DNA of 5,284 bases, taken from assembly GCA_900553475.1 (NCBI GenBank), contig USEF01000120.1, positions 1 to 5,284 on the forward strand, written 5' to 3'. The notes under the pieces are model-generated. The model saw only the letters and a program-made list of their open reading frames with translations. It had not been told where the DNA came from and searched no databases. The position numbers and the translations under genes were made by a program. Below are positions 1-5,284 of this stretch, piece after piece (within the stretch, counting starts at the first letter, position 1; the number at the start of each line of letters is the position of its first letter). This DNA is from an uncultured Collinsella sp. (GTDB lineage: Bacteria; Actinomycetota; Coriobacteriia; Coriobacteriales; Coriobacteriaceae).

Positions 1-440
1 CTGCCGCTGCCGCGTGGGCAGGCGAGCAGTTCGCCGCCTATTTTGAAGGCCTGCCCAGCGACTTTGAGCGCGCCGAGCGTCTGGTCGCGGTGGGTGGCAC
101 GGTGACTACGCTGGTGGCTCTGGTCCACGAGCTGGAACCGTACGATTCGAGCTTTGTTCACCTACGCGAGCTGTCGCTGGAGCAGGTCTCGGCCGCTATC
201 GAGCGCATGTCTGTGTTGGACGCGGAAGGCATCGCCGCGCTGCCGGGTGTACAGCCCAAACGCGCGGGCGTGATCTTGGCTGGCGCCGTGGTGATCCGCG
301 AACTCATGCGTGCCGGCGGCTACAAGACGCTCACCGTAAGCGAGAACAGCCTGCTCGCCGGTATGGCCGCCACCATCAACGAGACCCTCGACGGCGCGAC
401 CCCCACCATCGGCTGGACCCCCAGCCTCAGCGCCCTCTAA
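1..440 (+). CDS. Ppx/GppA exopolyphosphatase-family protein, C-terminal part (5' end outside window)
   Basis: This is the C-terminal 145 residues of a protein of the Ppx/GppA phosphatase family, enzymes of the actin-like ATPase fold that hydrolyse polyphosphate or the pppGpp 5'-phosphate in the cytoplasm. The reading frame is open from base 3, so the true start lies to the left; the GTG at 90 is internal. The key evidence is the motif VAVGGTVTTL (visible residues 28-37), the phosphate-binding loop of the second actin-like domain. It is followed by a family-typical block with LPGVQPKRAGVILAGA and a closing TVSENSLLAGM segment. The gene ends in TAA at 438-440, at the normal family boundary, so it appears to lack the C-terminal HD-like extension of long E. 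coli-type Ppx. Whether it acts on polyphosphate or pppGpp cannot be told from this part. The family call is strong. Confidence 0.9.
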   Translation, partial: AAAAWAGEQFAAYFEGLPSDFERAERLVAVGGTVTTLVALVHELEPYDSSFVHLRELSLEQVSAAIERMSVLDAEGIAALPGVQPKRAGVILAGAVVIRELMRAGGYKTLTVSENSLLAGMAATINETLDGATPTIGWTPSLSAL

Positions 441-447
441 ATAATAA

Positions 448-512
448 GTTGCGGTGAAATACGGACTAAAATCGCCCTTTCGGGCACCAAACAGTCCCTA
501 TTCCACCGCAAC
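448..512. repeat. 65-bp imperfect palindromic element with nested hairpin
   Basis: Two 20-base arms, 448-467 and 493-512, are reverse complements at 18 of 20 positions. The outer nine bases (GTTGCGGTG / CACCGCAAC) pair perfectly. The 25-base loop contains a second hairpin, GCCC (474-477) TTTC GGGC (482-485). As RNA this would fold into one long stem topped by a small stem. It begins 8 bases after the stop of the Ppx/GppA gene, so it could help end that transcript, but no T-run follows. The size, the two-level symmetry and the two mismatches (one in each half of the stem) look more like a dispersed REP- or MITE-type element than a simple terminator. That identity is inferred, because no second copy lies in the window. 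Confidence 0.7.
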
Positions 513-540
513 TCAACAGCCGGCACCTGGGGACAGTCCT

Positions 541-557
541 TGTGGGGCGTCCCCACA
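541..557. repeat. Perfect 7-bp inverted repeat at the 3' end of the ATPase gene, with an alternative pairing
   Basis: TGTGGGG (541-547) and CCCCACA (551-557) are perfect reverse complements around a 3-base loop, four bases beyond the minus-strand ATPase stop codon. A second, mutually exclusive pairing exists: TGGGGAC (528-534) with GTCCCCA (549-555). The position suits a transcript-end hairpin for the minus-strand gene, but no T-rich tract follows on that strand, so a classic rho-independent terminator is not supported. It could also be the edge of a repeat element related to the one at 448-512. Confidence 0.45.
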
Positions 558-561
558 GCGC

Positions 562-1863
562 CTATGCCAGCTTGTCGATCTGCCCAATCTCCCAAAGCGG
601 AATATTGATGAGCGTGCCCTCGTCTCTATATGCCGCCAGGGAGCTCCTCACGCAACGCTCGAGTTTGAATTTTTCGCAGGCTACTTTCAGACTCTTCGCT
701 TTAAGGTTCTCTGCCGCCTTGACCTCAAGCGGAAGCACGGTTCCCGCATGGTCGATGGCAAAGTCGGTTTCGGCATTGCCGGAGGTAGAGGACCAATACG
801 CGGGAGTTTTGTCCTGGAGCAAAAGCTCCTGCGCGACGTATTGTTCGGTCAGCGAACCTTTGAACTCGGTAAAAACAGCGGATCAGTTAAGAACGATGGC
901 CGGAGAGAGACCGGAGAGCGCTCCGAGGATGCCGGTGTCGATGCAGAACAGTTTGAAGCCCGAGAGGTCTTCGTAGCTCGAGAGCGGCGCCTTTAGAGCG
1001 GAAGCACGTGGCACCTTATGAACGATTCCGTAGTCCGTGAGCCACTGGAGGCTTTCCTCGAAATCGCGTGCGCGCGCTCCGGGACGAAGGGCGCCATAGA
1101 CAAACTTCTTGTTCTCCTTTGCAAGCTGGCCGGGAAGGGATTTCCAAACCAACCTCATGCGCTCGACGATGCGGGCGGGTGCATGTTTGCCAAAATCGGA
1201 TTCGTAAGCCTCGATGATTTGCTGTTGAAGCCTTCGGGCTTCGATGAAGTCGCGTGTCTCGGCGAAAGTGGAGACAACTTCGGGCATACCGCCGACAACA
1301 AGGTATTCCTTGAGCAAGTGCTCGAGCTTTTCGGTAACGTTTGCTAGAAGGTTCATGTCTGCGGCAAGGATGGCGTCGGCGAGCGGGTTGCCGTCGACGG
1401 CACGAACGAACTCAGCAAACCCCATGGGACGCATGGTGAGCTGGTCGATTTTGCCGACGGGAAATGACTCGTTTTCGCGTCGGAGCGCGAGGCCCATATA
1501 GGAACCGGCTGCTACGATGTGGTATTCGGGCGCAAGCTCGTTGAAGTACTTGAGCGAGGTGATCCCGCGTGGCGCTTCTTGGATCTCGTCGAAGATGATG
1601 AGCGTGTCTTCCGGCGTTACGGTTTGGCCACGTAGGAGTTCTATCTGGGAGATGATGCGCTTGGGGTCGAGGTTCCCATCGAACAGCGAGCGTGTGCTCG
1701 GCTCGAGCATAAAGTCAAAACGAATGACGTTTCGATACTGCTGGCTTGCGAATTCGTTAAGAAGCCAAGTCTTTCCTGTCTGGCGGGCTCCCTTAAGCAA
1801 GAGAGGTTTGCGATTCGCCCTTGATTTCCAAGCGATAAGTTCACTCATAAGCTGTCGCTGCAT
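562..1863 (-). pseudogene. AAA_14/DUF4143-type ATPase, interrupted by one in-frame TGA
   Basis: From the ATG at 1861-1863 the frame runs 433 codons to TAG at 562-564, a usual length for the family, but codon 327 is TGA (883-885). The first part (326 residues) has Walker A GARQTGKT (25-32), Walker B LIIFDEIQ (88-95, with Asp92 and Glu93), the block HIVAAGSYMGLAL and the family motif VVGGMPEVV (189-197). After the TGA the same frame continues with FTEFKGSLTEQYV and then TDFAI and LPLEVKA, the PD-(D/E)XK-like motif of the DUF4143 C-terminus. The 106-residue tail is therefore the real continuation, not a separate gene. The start is chosen for GGGAGG at 1868-1873, four bases upstream; a TTG at 1875 would place that site inside the gene. 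These ATPases are common accessory genes of poorly known role. GC looks lower than in its neighbours (27 of 60 bases at 661-720, against 42 of 60 at 4501-4560), which fits transfer. A truncated 326-residue product could still be made. Confidence 0.85.
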
Positions 1864-1886
1864 ATTGCCTCCCAACCCTCTCGGTT

Positions 1887-1915
1887 AGTATAAGGCCATT
1901 TGGGTGTTTCCATCG
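1887..1915 (-). promoter_or_regulatory. Candidate promoter of the ATPase gene
   Basis: On the minus strand TATACT (1887-1892) matches the -10 consensus at five of six positions. It would start transcription near 1880, leaving a leader of about 17 bases that holds the GGGAGG ribosome site (1868-1873). At a 17-base spacing the -35 slot (1910-1915) reads CGATGG, a poor match. That slot is the core of the first palindromic 33-bp repeat, so the promoter may be weak, activator-dependent or blocked by a repeat-binding protein. The last point is inference. Confidence 0.5.
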
Positions 1916-1992
1916 GAAAATGTGCGAGACAACCACGTTTTTCCATCGGAAAATGTGCGAGACAACCACGTTTTTCCATCGGAAAATGTGGT
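1907..1992. repeat. 33-bp direct repeat, about 2.6 tandem copies, each with a small palindrome
   Basis: The sequence repeats with a period of exactly 33 bases: 1907-1939, 1940-1972 and a partial copy 1973-1992. The shared anchor CCATCGG starts at 1910, 1943 and 1976. Each copy carries the inverted repeat TTTCC ATC GGAAA, reaching six paired bases (TTTTCC / GGAAAA) in copies two and three, with flanking CAC and GTG that can extend the stem past a small bulge. There are no unique spacers, so it is not a CRISPR array. It lies directly upstream of the ATPase -10 element and overlaps its -35 slot. A 33-base period is close to three helical turns, so the palindromes would face the same side of the DNA. 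Confidence 0.9.
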
Positions 1993-2071
1993 AGGAAACT
2001 CATTGGGTGGGCGGAAAAAGTAGTCAAAAAAGCCCCGTCCCAAATGAGCTGCTCTGCAGTTGACGGCGTCC

Positions 2072-2110
2072 AAAAGAAACGAGCCCGCATCCCTTGGGGA
2101 CACAGGCTCG
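2072..2110 (-). terminator. Rho-independent terminator after tRNA-Leu
   Basis: Read on the minus strand, CGAGCC (2110-2105) pairs with GGCTCG (2085-2080). Inside, GTCCC and GGGAT form a second stem segment around a CAA loop, with a small internal loop between the two. The minus-strand tail TTTCTTTT (2079-2072) follows at once. It starts 11 bases beyond the tRNA CCA end. It would also end any read-through transcript from the upstream helical-repeat gene and keeps that unit separate from the ATPase gene. Confidence 0.8.
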
Positions 2111-2121
2111 AAAGCTCCATA

Positions 2122-2206
2122 TGGTAGGGGCGGTGGGACTCGAACCCACAATCCTTGCGGCGAGAGATTTTAAGTCTCCTGCGTATGCCAATTCCGCCAC
2201 GCCCCC
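2122..2206 (-). tRNA. tRNA-Leu, anticodon UAA
   Basis: The minus strand folds into a class II tRNA of 85 bases including an encoded CCA. The acceptor stem is GGGGGCG with CGCCCCT (a G-U closing pair), followed by discriminator A and CCA (2124-2122). The D arm contains GGAATTGGCATAC. The anticodon stem GGAGA / TCTCT closes the loop CTTAAAA, giving anticodon TAA, which reads the rare leucine codon UUA (and UUG by wobble). A leucine-type extra arm of about 13 bases precedes the T arm GTGGG TTCGAGT CCCAC. Discriminator A, the long arm and the anticodon all agree on leucine. The 5' end is 31 bases beyond the stop codon of the upstream gene on the same strand. No convincing promoter is visible in that gap, which holds only a short palindrome (2213-2224), so co-transcription is plausible. 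Confidence 0.96.
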
Positions 2207-2237
2207 GTGAGACTAGAAGTCTAGCACAAGCCGCCCG

Positions 2238-2861
2238 TTACGCGTTGACAGCCATCGAGTGCCGGCCCGACTTTTCCAAGTACTCGGCAAACTTGGCCTC
2301 GTCGCCTTTGTTCTTGTACTGTAGGGCCAACAGGTACTCCAGGCGGCAACCCTTAACCTTATCGTCGCCGGCCTCCTCGAGCATGCGCTCCAGCTCGGGA
2401 ATATCGTTGTGGCGCTTGAGGATCATCGTGTCGTACATCAGTTGGCATTCGTGCGCGACTGCCTCGGCCTGGCCGCCCTCAAAGCCTTTGATCTCGTGCA
2501 GCAGCTCCTTGGACTTTTTGCGGTTCTCCTGACCAACGTAGTAGTTAAAAGCTTTGATTACCAGGTCGACGCGCTGCATTTTGGGCAGGTTGAGCCCCAG
2601 CAGCAAATCGAACATCTCGTCGGCGCGCTTGTGGTCCTCGCGCAGCAGATAGGAGTTCAGGCGCAGGTAGTCGCGGTTGTAGCGCGGGTACAGCATGCTG
2701 GTGAGCTTGCTGTCGAGCAAACGATCGAACTCGTCCCACTGCTTAGCGGCCATAAGCTGCTGCAAGCGTTTAAACGTGGTGCGTTTTTTGACGCTAAAGA
2801 ACACCGACACGGCGATACAAATAATGACGACGGCGGTCCAGAGTGTGCGGGAATCGGGCAT
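2238..2861 (-). CDS. Membrane-anchored helical-repeat (TPR-like) protein, function unknown
   Basis: This 207-residue protein starts with a short polar end and one hydrophobic segment (about residues 7-23, TLWTAVVIICIAVSVFF), then the positive stretch KKRTTFKR. That predicts a single N-terminal membrane anchor with the rest in the cytoplasm. The remainder is almost all amphipathic helix, with paired-helix units such as LQQLMAAKQWDEFDRLLDSK, LLREDHKRADEMFDLLLGL and LEYLLALQYKNKGDEAKFAE, the layout of degenerate TPR repeats, which usually bind partner proteins. I see no catalytic motif and do not recognise the gene. The ATG at 2859-2861 is chosen because GAGGAG (2868-2873) lies six bases upstream and a consensus -10 at 2917-2922 lies above that; the frame is open to 2972, but that part lies on or beyond the promoter. 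TAA ends it at 2238-2240, 31 bases before tRNA-Leu. Confidence 0.85.
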   Translation of the reverse strand: MPDSRTLWTAVVIICIAVSVFFSVKKRTTFKRLQQLMAAKQWDEFDRLLDSKLTSMLYPRYNRDYLRLNSYLLREDHKRADEMFDLLLGLNLPKMQRVDLVIKAFNYYVGQENRKKSKELLHEIKGFEGGQAEAVAHECQLMYDTMILKRHNDIPELERMLEEAGDDKVKGCRLEYLLALQYKNKGDEAKFAEYLEKSGRHSMAVNA

Positions 2862-2916
2862 ATTGAGCTCCTCGGTCGCTCGTAAAACAAGCGGTATGGC
2901 AATGCGTGCTAGATGT

Positions 2917-2946
2917 ATTATACGCAGCGTGCAAGCAAACTGGCAC
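2917..2946 (-). promoter_or_regulatory. Promoter of the helical-repeat protein gene
   Basis: On the minus strand TATAAT (2922-2917) is a perfect -10 hexamer. GTGCCA (2946-2941) matches the -35 consensus at four of six positions with an 18-base spacer. Transcription would start near 2910, giving a leader of about 50 bases before the ATG at 2861. It may also drive tRNA-Leu downstream. Confidence 0.65.
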
Positions 2947-2962
2947 AAAAGCGCATCGAGGC

Positions 2963-2978
2963 CGAGCGTCATCGCTCG
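2963..2978. promoter_or_regulatory. Perfect inverted repeat between divergent genes, possible operator
   Basis: CGAGCG (2963-2968) and CGCTCG (2973-2978) are reverse complements around TCAT. The site lies in the space between the helical-repeat gene (minus) and the PTS IIB gene (plus). Seven bases to its right is TACACT (2985-2990), a four-of-six match to a plus-strand -10 element. No good plus-strand -35 is visible, and the palindrome would cover that slot. It could be an operator for the IIB gene. The promoter itself is weakly supported, and the repeat may be chance in GC-rich DNA. Confidence 0.3.
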
Positions 2979-3024
2979 CTGCGGTACACTTACCTAAAGT
3001 AAACCATGAAGGGAGACATTACCT

Positions 3025-3312
3025 ATGAAGAAGATCGTTTTGGCTTGCGGTGCTGGCGCTGCTACTTCCACGCTCGTTGCCCAGAAGGTCGCCACCATGC
3101 TCGACGCCAATGGTTATGCCGGCAAGTATGAGATCGTGCAGTGCGCCATCTCCGAGGCCAAGGACGCTTGCGACGAGGGCGCCGACCTGCTGATCGCCAC
3201 CACCGTTGCCCCCGAGGGCCTCACCTGCCCGTACGTGAGCGGCGTGCCCTTCATGACCGGCATGAACCGCGTCGCTGCCGAGAAGGCCGTTCTCGACGTT
3301 ATGGCTCAGTAG
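3025..3312 (+). CDS. PTS IIB protein, galactitol family (stand-alone)
   Basis: A complete 95-residue phosphotransferase-system IIB protein of the galactitol/lactose-IIB superfamily type. In such systems IIB takes phosphate from IIA on a cysteine and passes it to the sugar entering through membrane IIC. The active-site loop is at the N-terminus: Cys8 in ACGAGAATSTL, matching the CGxGxxxS/T phosphate-binding loop. The rest fits the family's alpha/beta fold, with VQCAISEA, ADLLIATT and the ending VPFMTGMN, like GatB. The start has AAGGGAG about nine bases upstream. No IIA or IIC gene lies in the window: a VOC gene follows after 11 bases, and a divergent unrelated gene lies before it. It must work with components encoded elsewhere or serve in regulation. 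The substrate cannot be called; galactitol is a family name only. Confidence 0.9.
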   Translation: MKKIVLACGAGAATSTLVAQKVATMLDANGYAGKYEIVQCAISEAKDACDEGADLLIATTVAPEGLTCPYVSGVPFMTGMNRVAAEKAVLDVMAQ

Positions 3313-3323
3313 GCGCTGCCTGT

Positions 3324-3698
3324 ATGAATGAGCAGAACGCCAATCCGGTCGAGCTCTTTGGCATGCGCGTTGCCCATGTGGGCATTAACGCCACCGACCC
3401 GGCAGATGCCTTGGAGATTGCGGAGCTGTTCTCGACGATGATGGGCCTGCCCGTTATCGAGACCCCCGTTTCGTACTTTAACGATTCGCTGGTCGAGATC
3501 ATGAAGCAGAACGGTCGTGGCGCCAAGGGCCACATTGGCTTTGCCGTCAACGACATCGATGCGGCCGAGAAGTGGTTTGCCGAGCGCGGGCTCGAGGTCA
3601 ACGAGGAGTCGCGCGTGCTGCTGCCCGACGGCGGCACCAAGCTCGTGTACTTTAAGCGCGAGTTCGCCGGCTTCGCCGTGCATCTGTGCCGCGAGTAG
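3324..3698 (+). CDS. VOC-family protein resembling the VOC domain of KDPG-aldolase fusions
   Basis: A 124-residue single-domain protein of the vicinal oxygen chelate (glyoxalase-like) superfamily. It has the usual beta-alpha-beta-beta-beta pattern: RVAHVGIN (15-22), an acidic helix, VEIMK (57-61), GHIGFAV (69-75) and a final FAVHL (117-121). Likely metal ligands are His18, Glu58, His70 and perhaps His120. From family knowledge, HVGIN, the VEIMK strand, the GHI strand and the closing GGFAVHL-like strand recall the VOC domain fused behind KDPG/KHG aldolases in many Clostridia; here it stands alone. That likeness is from memory, not alignment. The ATG at 3324 lies 11 bases after the IIB stop with only a weak ribosome site, which suggests translational coupling; an ATG at 3363 is possible but would trim the N-terminus to just before the first strand. 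Substrate unknown; a keto-sugar-acid role is inference. Confidence 0.8.
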   Translation: MNEQNANPVELFGMRVAHVGINATDPADALEIAELFSTMMGLPVIETPVSYFNDSLVEIMKQNGRGAKGHIGFAVNDIDAAEKWFAERGLEVNEESRVLLPDGGTKLVYFKREFAGFAVHLCRE

Positions 3699-3722
3699 TG
3701 CACGAGCTGCCATAGCTAGCAA

Positions 3723-3754
3723 AAAGGGATAGGGCCGCGTGGCCCTATCCCTTT
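3723..3754. terminator. Bidirectional rho-independent terminator
   Basis: A perfect 14-bp stem, 3723-3736 with 3741-3754, closes a GCGT loop. The plus strand continues TTT ATTTAT and the minus strand continues into five Ts (complement of 3721-3725), so it can stop transcripts from both sides. It lies between the VOC gene (ends 3698) and the convergent sensor kinase gene (ends 3774). Confidence 0.93.
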
Positions 3755-3773
3755 ATTTATGCCGAGGGACTTC

Positions 3774-5069
3774 CTACCGCGGCAGGCGAATCGTGAAGCG
3801 GCTGCCGACGCCCTCGACTGAGGTCACGCCAATGACACCGCCATGGCTATCGACGATCCACTTGGCAATGGCAAGCCCCAGACCCGAGCCCTGCGCGCCG
3901 GCATCGCGTGCGTTGTCGGCGCGGTAGAACCGTTCAAACGCGTGAGCTGCGGATTCCTGGTTCATGCCGATGCCCTCGTCCTCAACACTTATGTCGATCG
4001 TGCCCACGCCCGCATCGGGCGTTATGCCAAATGTGACGGTCGTTCCCGCATCCGAGTACTTGGCGGCATTCTGCACGATCACGCGCAGAGCCTGCTTCAC
4101 GAGTGCCACGTCGACGGGCGCGTCGCAGCGCGGGTCGCTGACAAGTGCAGCGTCAAAGGCCAGTCGATACGTGTGCGCGGCATCGATCATCTGCGATTCC
4201 TCGCATACCTCGGCGACCAGTGCGGCCAGGTTGGTATGCGCACGCCGCAGGACCGTGCGCCCGGCATCGCCGCGTGCCAAAAACAGCAGCTGCTCCACGA
4301 GCTCCTGCATGTGCTCGCTTTCGGCCTTGAGGGACGCGATGGATTCTGCCAGCACGTCCGGGTCGTCTTTGCCCCAGCGGTCGAGCATGTTTACGTAGCC
4401 CTGAATCACCGCGATGGGCGTGCGCAGCTCGTGGCTTGCATCGTTGACAAAGCGCATCTGCTGCAGCTTTGCCTCTTGCATCTGGCGCAGCAGGCGGTTG
4501 AGCGCGACCTCGATGCTTGCTAGGTCGGCGTCGCCGGTGGTGACGCTCGGCGAGTCGACGCTTGCGCGCTCGATGGCCTGCTCCAGCGTTTCCATCTTGC
4601 CGCCGGAGAGCTGCATGCGGCCGAGTTCGTCCACGCGCAGGGCCAGATCGTTGAGCGGCGCCATGGTACGGCGCACGCGGCGGGCGCCGCCGAGCATGTT
4701 GAGCACGCTGATGACCTGCCAACCCACAACGACAAGGTAGAGAGGCCATAGCGTGACGAGGTCCTGCGCGAGGGGGAAAGTCTTGGTGGTACGCGCAAGC
4801 TCGACGGTATAGGTGAGCGTTGTCAGGTCCCAGCCGCGCGCGGGCGTCAGCGACATGCCGCGAACGGTGGCGCCGGGGATCCATCCTGCGGTAAACGCGC
4901 CGTCGGGCAGCGTTTGGTTGTATCCATAGACGAGGATCGCCGCCGCAATAACCAACAGCAACAGATCGAGCCAGACATAGCTCATCAAGCGGCGCCACAT
5001 ATAGCTCCAGTTGATGGCGCGGGCGATGGATGTGACGCGCTTGGCCTCGGCGTTACGCGCGGCAGACAT
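3774..5069 (-). CDS. Two-component sensor histidine kinase
   Basis: A 431-residue membrane kinase that senses a signal and phosphorylates its partner regulator. Order: a cytoplasmic start, membrane segment one (about 33-50, WLDLLLLVIAAAILVYGY), an extracellular loop of about 55 residues, membrane segment two (about 104-126), a HAMP-like linker, then HisKA with the phospho-accepting His213 in NDASHELRTP. The ATPase domain has its N box at Asn334 (VQNAAKYS), G1 at DEGIGM (364-369), the FERFYRAD F box and G2 at GSGLGLA (394-400), all intact. The ATG at 5067-5069 overlaps the regulator's 3' end by 17 bases, the usual sign of translational coupling; an ATG 23 codons later, just before the first membrane segment, is the other option. 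The frame continues upstream only as an out-of-phase shadow of the regulator. The small sensor loop has no domain I recognise, so the signal is unknown. Confidence 0.95.
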   Translation of the reverse strand: MSAARNAEAKRVTSIARAINWSYMWRRLMSYVWLDLLLLVIAAAILVYGYNQTLPDGAFTAGWIPGATVRGMSLTPARGWDLTTLTYTVELARTTKTFPLAQDLVTLWPLYLVVVGWQVISVLNMLGGARRVRRTMAPLNDLALRVDELGRMQLSGGKMETLEQAIERASVDSPSVTTGDADLASIEVALNRLLRQMQEAKLQQMRFVNDASHELRTPIAVIQGYVNMLDRWGKDDPDVLAESIASLKAESEHMQELVEQLLFLARGDAGRTVLRRAHTNLAALVAEVCEESQMIDAAHTYRLAFDAALVSDPRCDAPVDVALVKQALRVIVQNAAKYSDAGTTVTFGITPDAGVGTIDISVEDEGIGMNQESAAHAFERFYRADNARDAGAQGSGLGLAIAKWIVDSHGGVIGVTSVEGVGSRFTIRLPR

Positions 5070-5284
5070 AGCCCACCCCGCGCACGGTCTGGATGATGCG
5101 GGCGCCGCCGGCGTCCTCGATCTTGGCGCGCAGGTGCGCGATGTGCACGTCGACGTTGTTGGTGTCGCCCACGTACTCGTAGCCCAGCGCCTCGTGCGCG
5201 ATGCGCTCGCGTGTGAGCACGGTGCCGGCATGTGTCATAAGCAGGGCGAGGACGTCGAACTCGCGGGCCGTGAGTGCGATGGGC
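5053..5284 (-). CDS. OmpR/PhoB-family response regulator, C-terminal part (5' end outside window)
   Basis: The visible 76 residues are the winged-helix DNA-binding domain of an OmpR/PhoB-type regulator. It opens with LTAREFDVLALLM, then GTVLTRERI, the recognition-helix region with NNVDVHIAHLRAKIED, and the wing ending TVRGVGYVCRA before TAA (5053-5055). The receiver domain with the phospho-accepting aspartate lies beyond the right edge. It stands first in an operon with the sensor kinase, whose start overlaps its end by 17 bases, so the two are the cognate pair. Target genes cannot be told from this window. Confidence 0.95.
   Translation of the reverse strand, partial: PIALTAREFDVLALLMTHAGTVLTRERIAHEALGYEYVGDTNNVDVHIAHLRAKIEDAGGARIIQTVRGVGYVCRA

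Noticed and set aside
562..822. A separate 86-residue minus-strand gene
   Set aside because: It starts at TTG within the ATPase frame and is simply the part after the TGA, without its own ribosome site. It is treated as part of the interrupted gene.
883..885. TGA read as selenocysteine or glycine
   Set aside because: No selenocysteine role is known in this family. TGA-as-glycine is limited to lineages such as Gracilibacteria, which do not fit this DNA.
454..996. Two long plus-strand open frames (454-996 and 542-976)
   Set aside because: They are antisense to the ATPase coding sequence and show no family motif; the minus strand explains the region.
1907..1992. CRISPR array
   Set aside because: The repeats are directly adjacent with no unique spacers, and no cas genes are nearby.
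1885..2151. Minus-strand protein with an 11-residue tandem repeat (TFSDGKTWLSR)
   Set aside because: The peptide repeat follows automatically from a 33-bp repeat, since 33 is divisible by three. The frame also crosses the tRNA and its terminator and has no ribosome site that I can see.
2862..2972. N-terminal extension of the helical-repeat protein up to 2972
   Set aside because: The extension spans a consensus -10 element and lacks a ribosome site, whereas the ATG at 2861 has GAGGAG at good spacing.
3843..4523. 226-residue plus-strand open frame
   Set aside because: It is antisense to the kinase catalytic domains, whose motifs are all intact on the minus strand.
4153..4998. 281-residue minus-strand open frame
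   Set aside because: It overlaps the sensor kinase in another frame, is arginine- and alanine-rich and lacks motifs: a shadow of GC-rich coding DNA.

Overview
The window looks like chromosomal DNA of a high-GC Gram-positive gut anaerobe of the Actinomycetota. A Coriobacteriia genome such as Collinsella is my best guess. It rests on GC-rich codon use in most genes, the gene complement (a galactitol-type PTS IIB protein, a Ppx/GppA phosphatase, an OmpR-family two-component pair) and general familiarity, not on a diagnostic marker. No stretch of more than about 300 bases lacks a gene.

Layout from left to right. (1) 1-440, plus: the 3' end of a Ppx/GppA exopolyphosphatase-family gene. (2) 441-561: a short intergenic stretch packed with inverted repeats, including a 65-bp near-perfect palindromic element (448-512). 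(3) 562-1863, minus: an ATPase of the AAA_14/DUF4143 type, interrupted by one in-frame TGA (883-885) and otherwise full length. It looks less GC-rich than its neighbours. (4) 1864-2121: a candidate promoter preceded by 2.6 tandem copies of a 33-bp repeat, each holding a small palindrome, and then the terminator of the next unit. (5) 2122-2861, minus: a membrane-anchored helical-repeat (TPR-like) protein of unknown function, followed 31 bases later by tRNA-Leu(UAA), with one rho-independent terminator behind both. (6) 3025-3698, plus: a two-gene unit with a stand-alone PTS IIB protein and a stand-alone VOC protein that resembles the VOC domain found fused to KDPG aldolases. (7) 3723-3754: a strong bidirectional terminator between convergent units. 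(8) 3774-5284, minus: a sensor histidine kinase overlapping the 3' end of its OmpR/PhoB-type response regulator, which runs off the right edge.

Most of the window is ordinary housekeeping and regulatory DNA. The accessory-looking part is 441-2070, where a probably decayed ATPase gene sits between two different repeat elements on the 3' side of a tRNA gene. The most useful leads are the single nonsense codon in the ATPase, the helically phased 33-bp repeat over its promoter, and the pairing of an orphan PTS IIB with an aldolase-type VOC protein. I do not see a convincing new multi-gene system.
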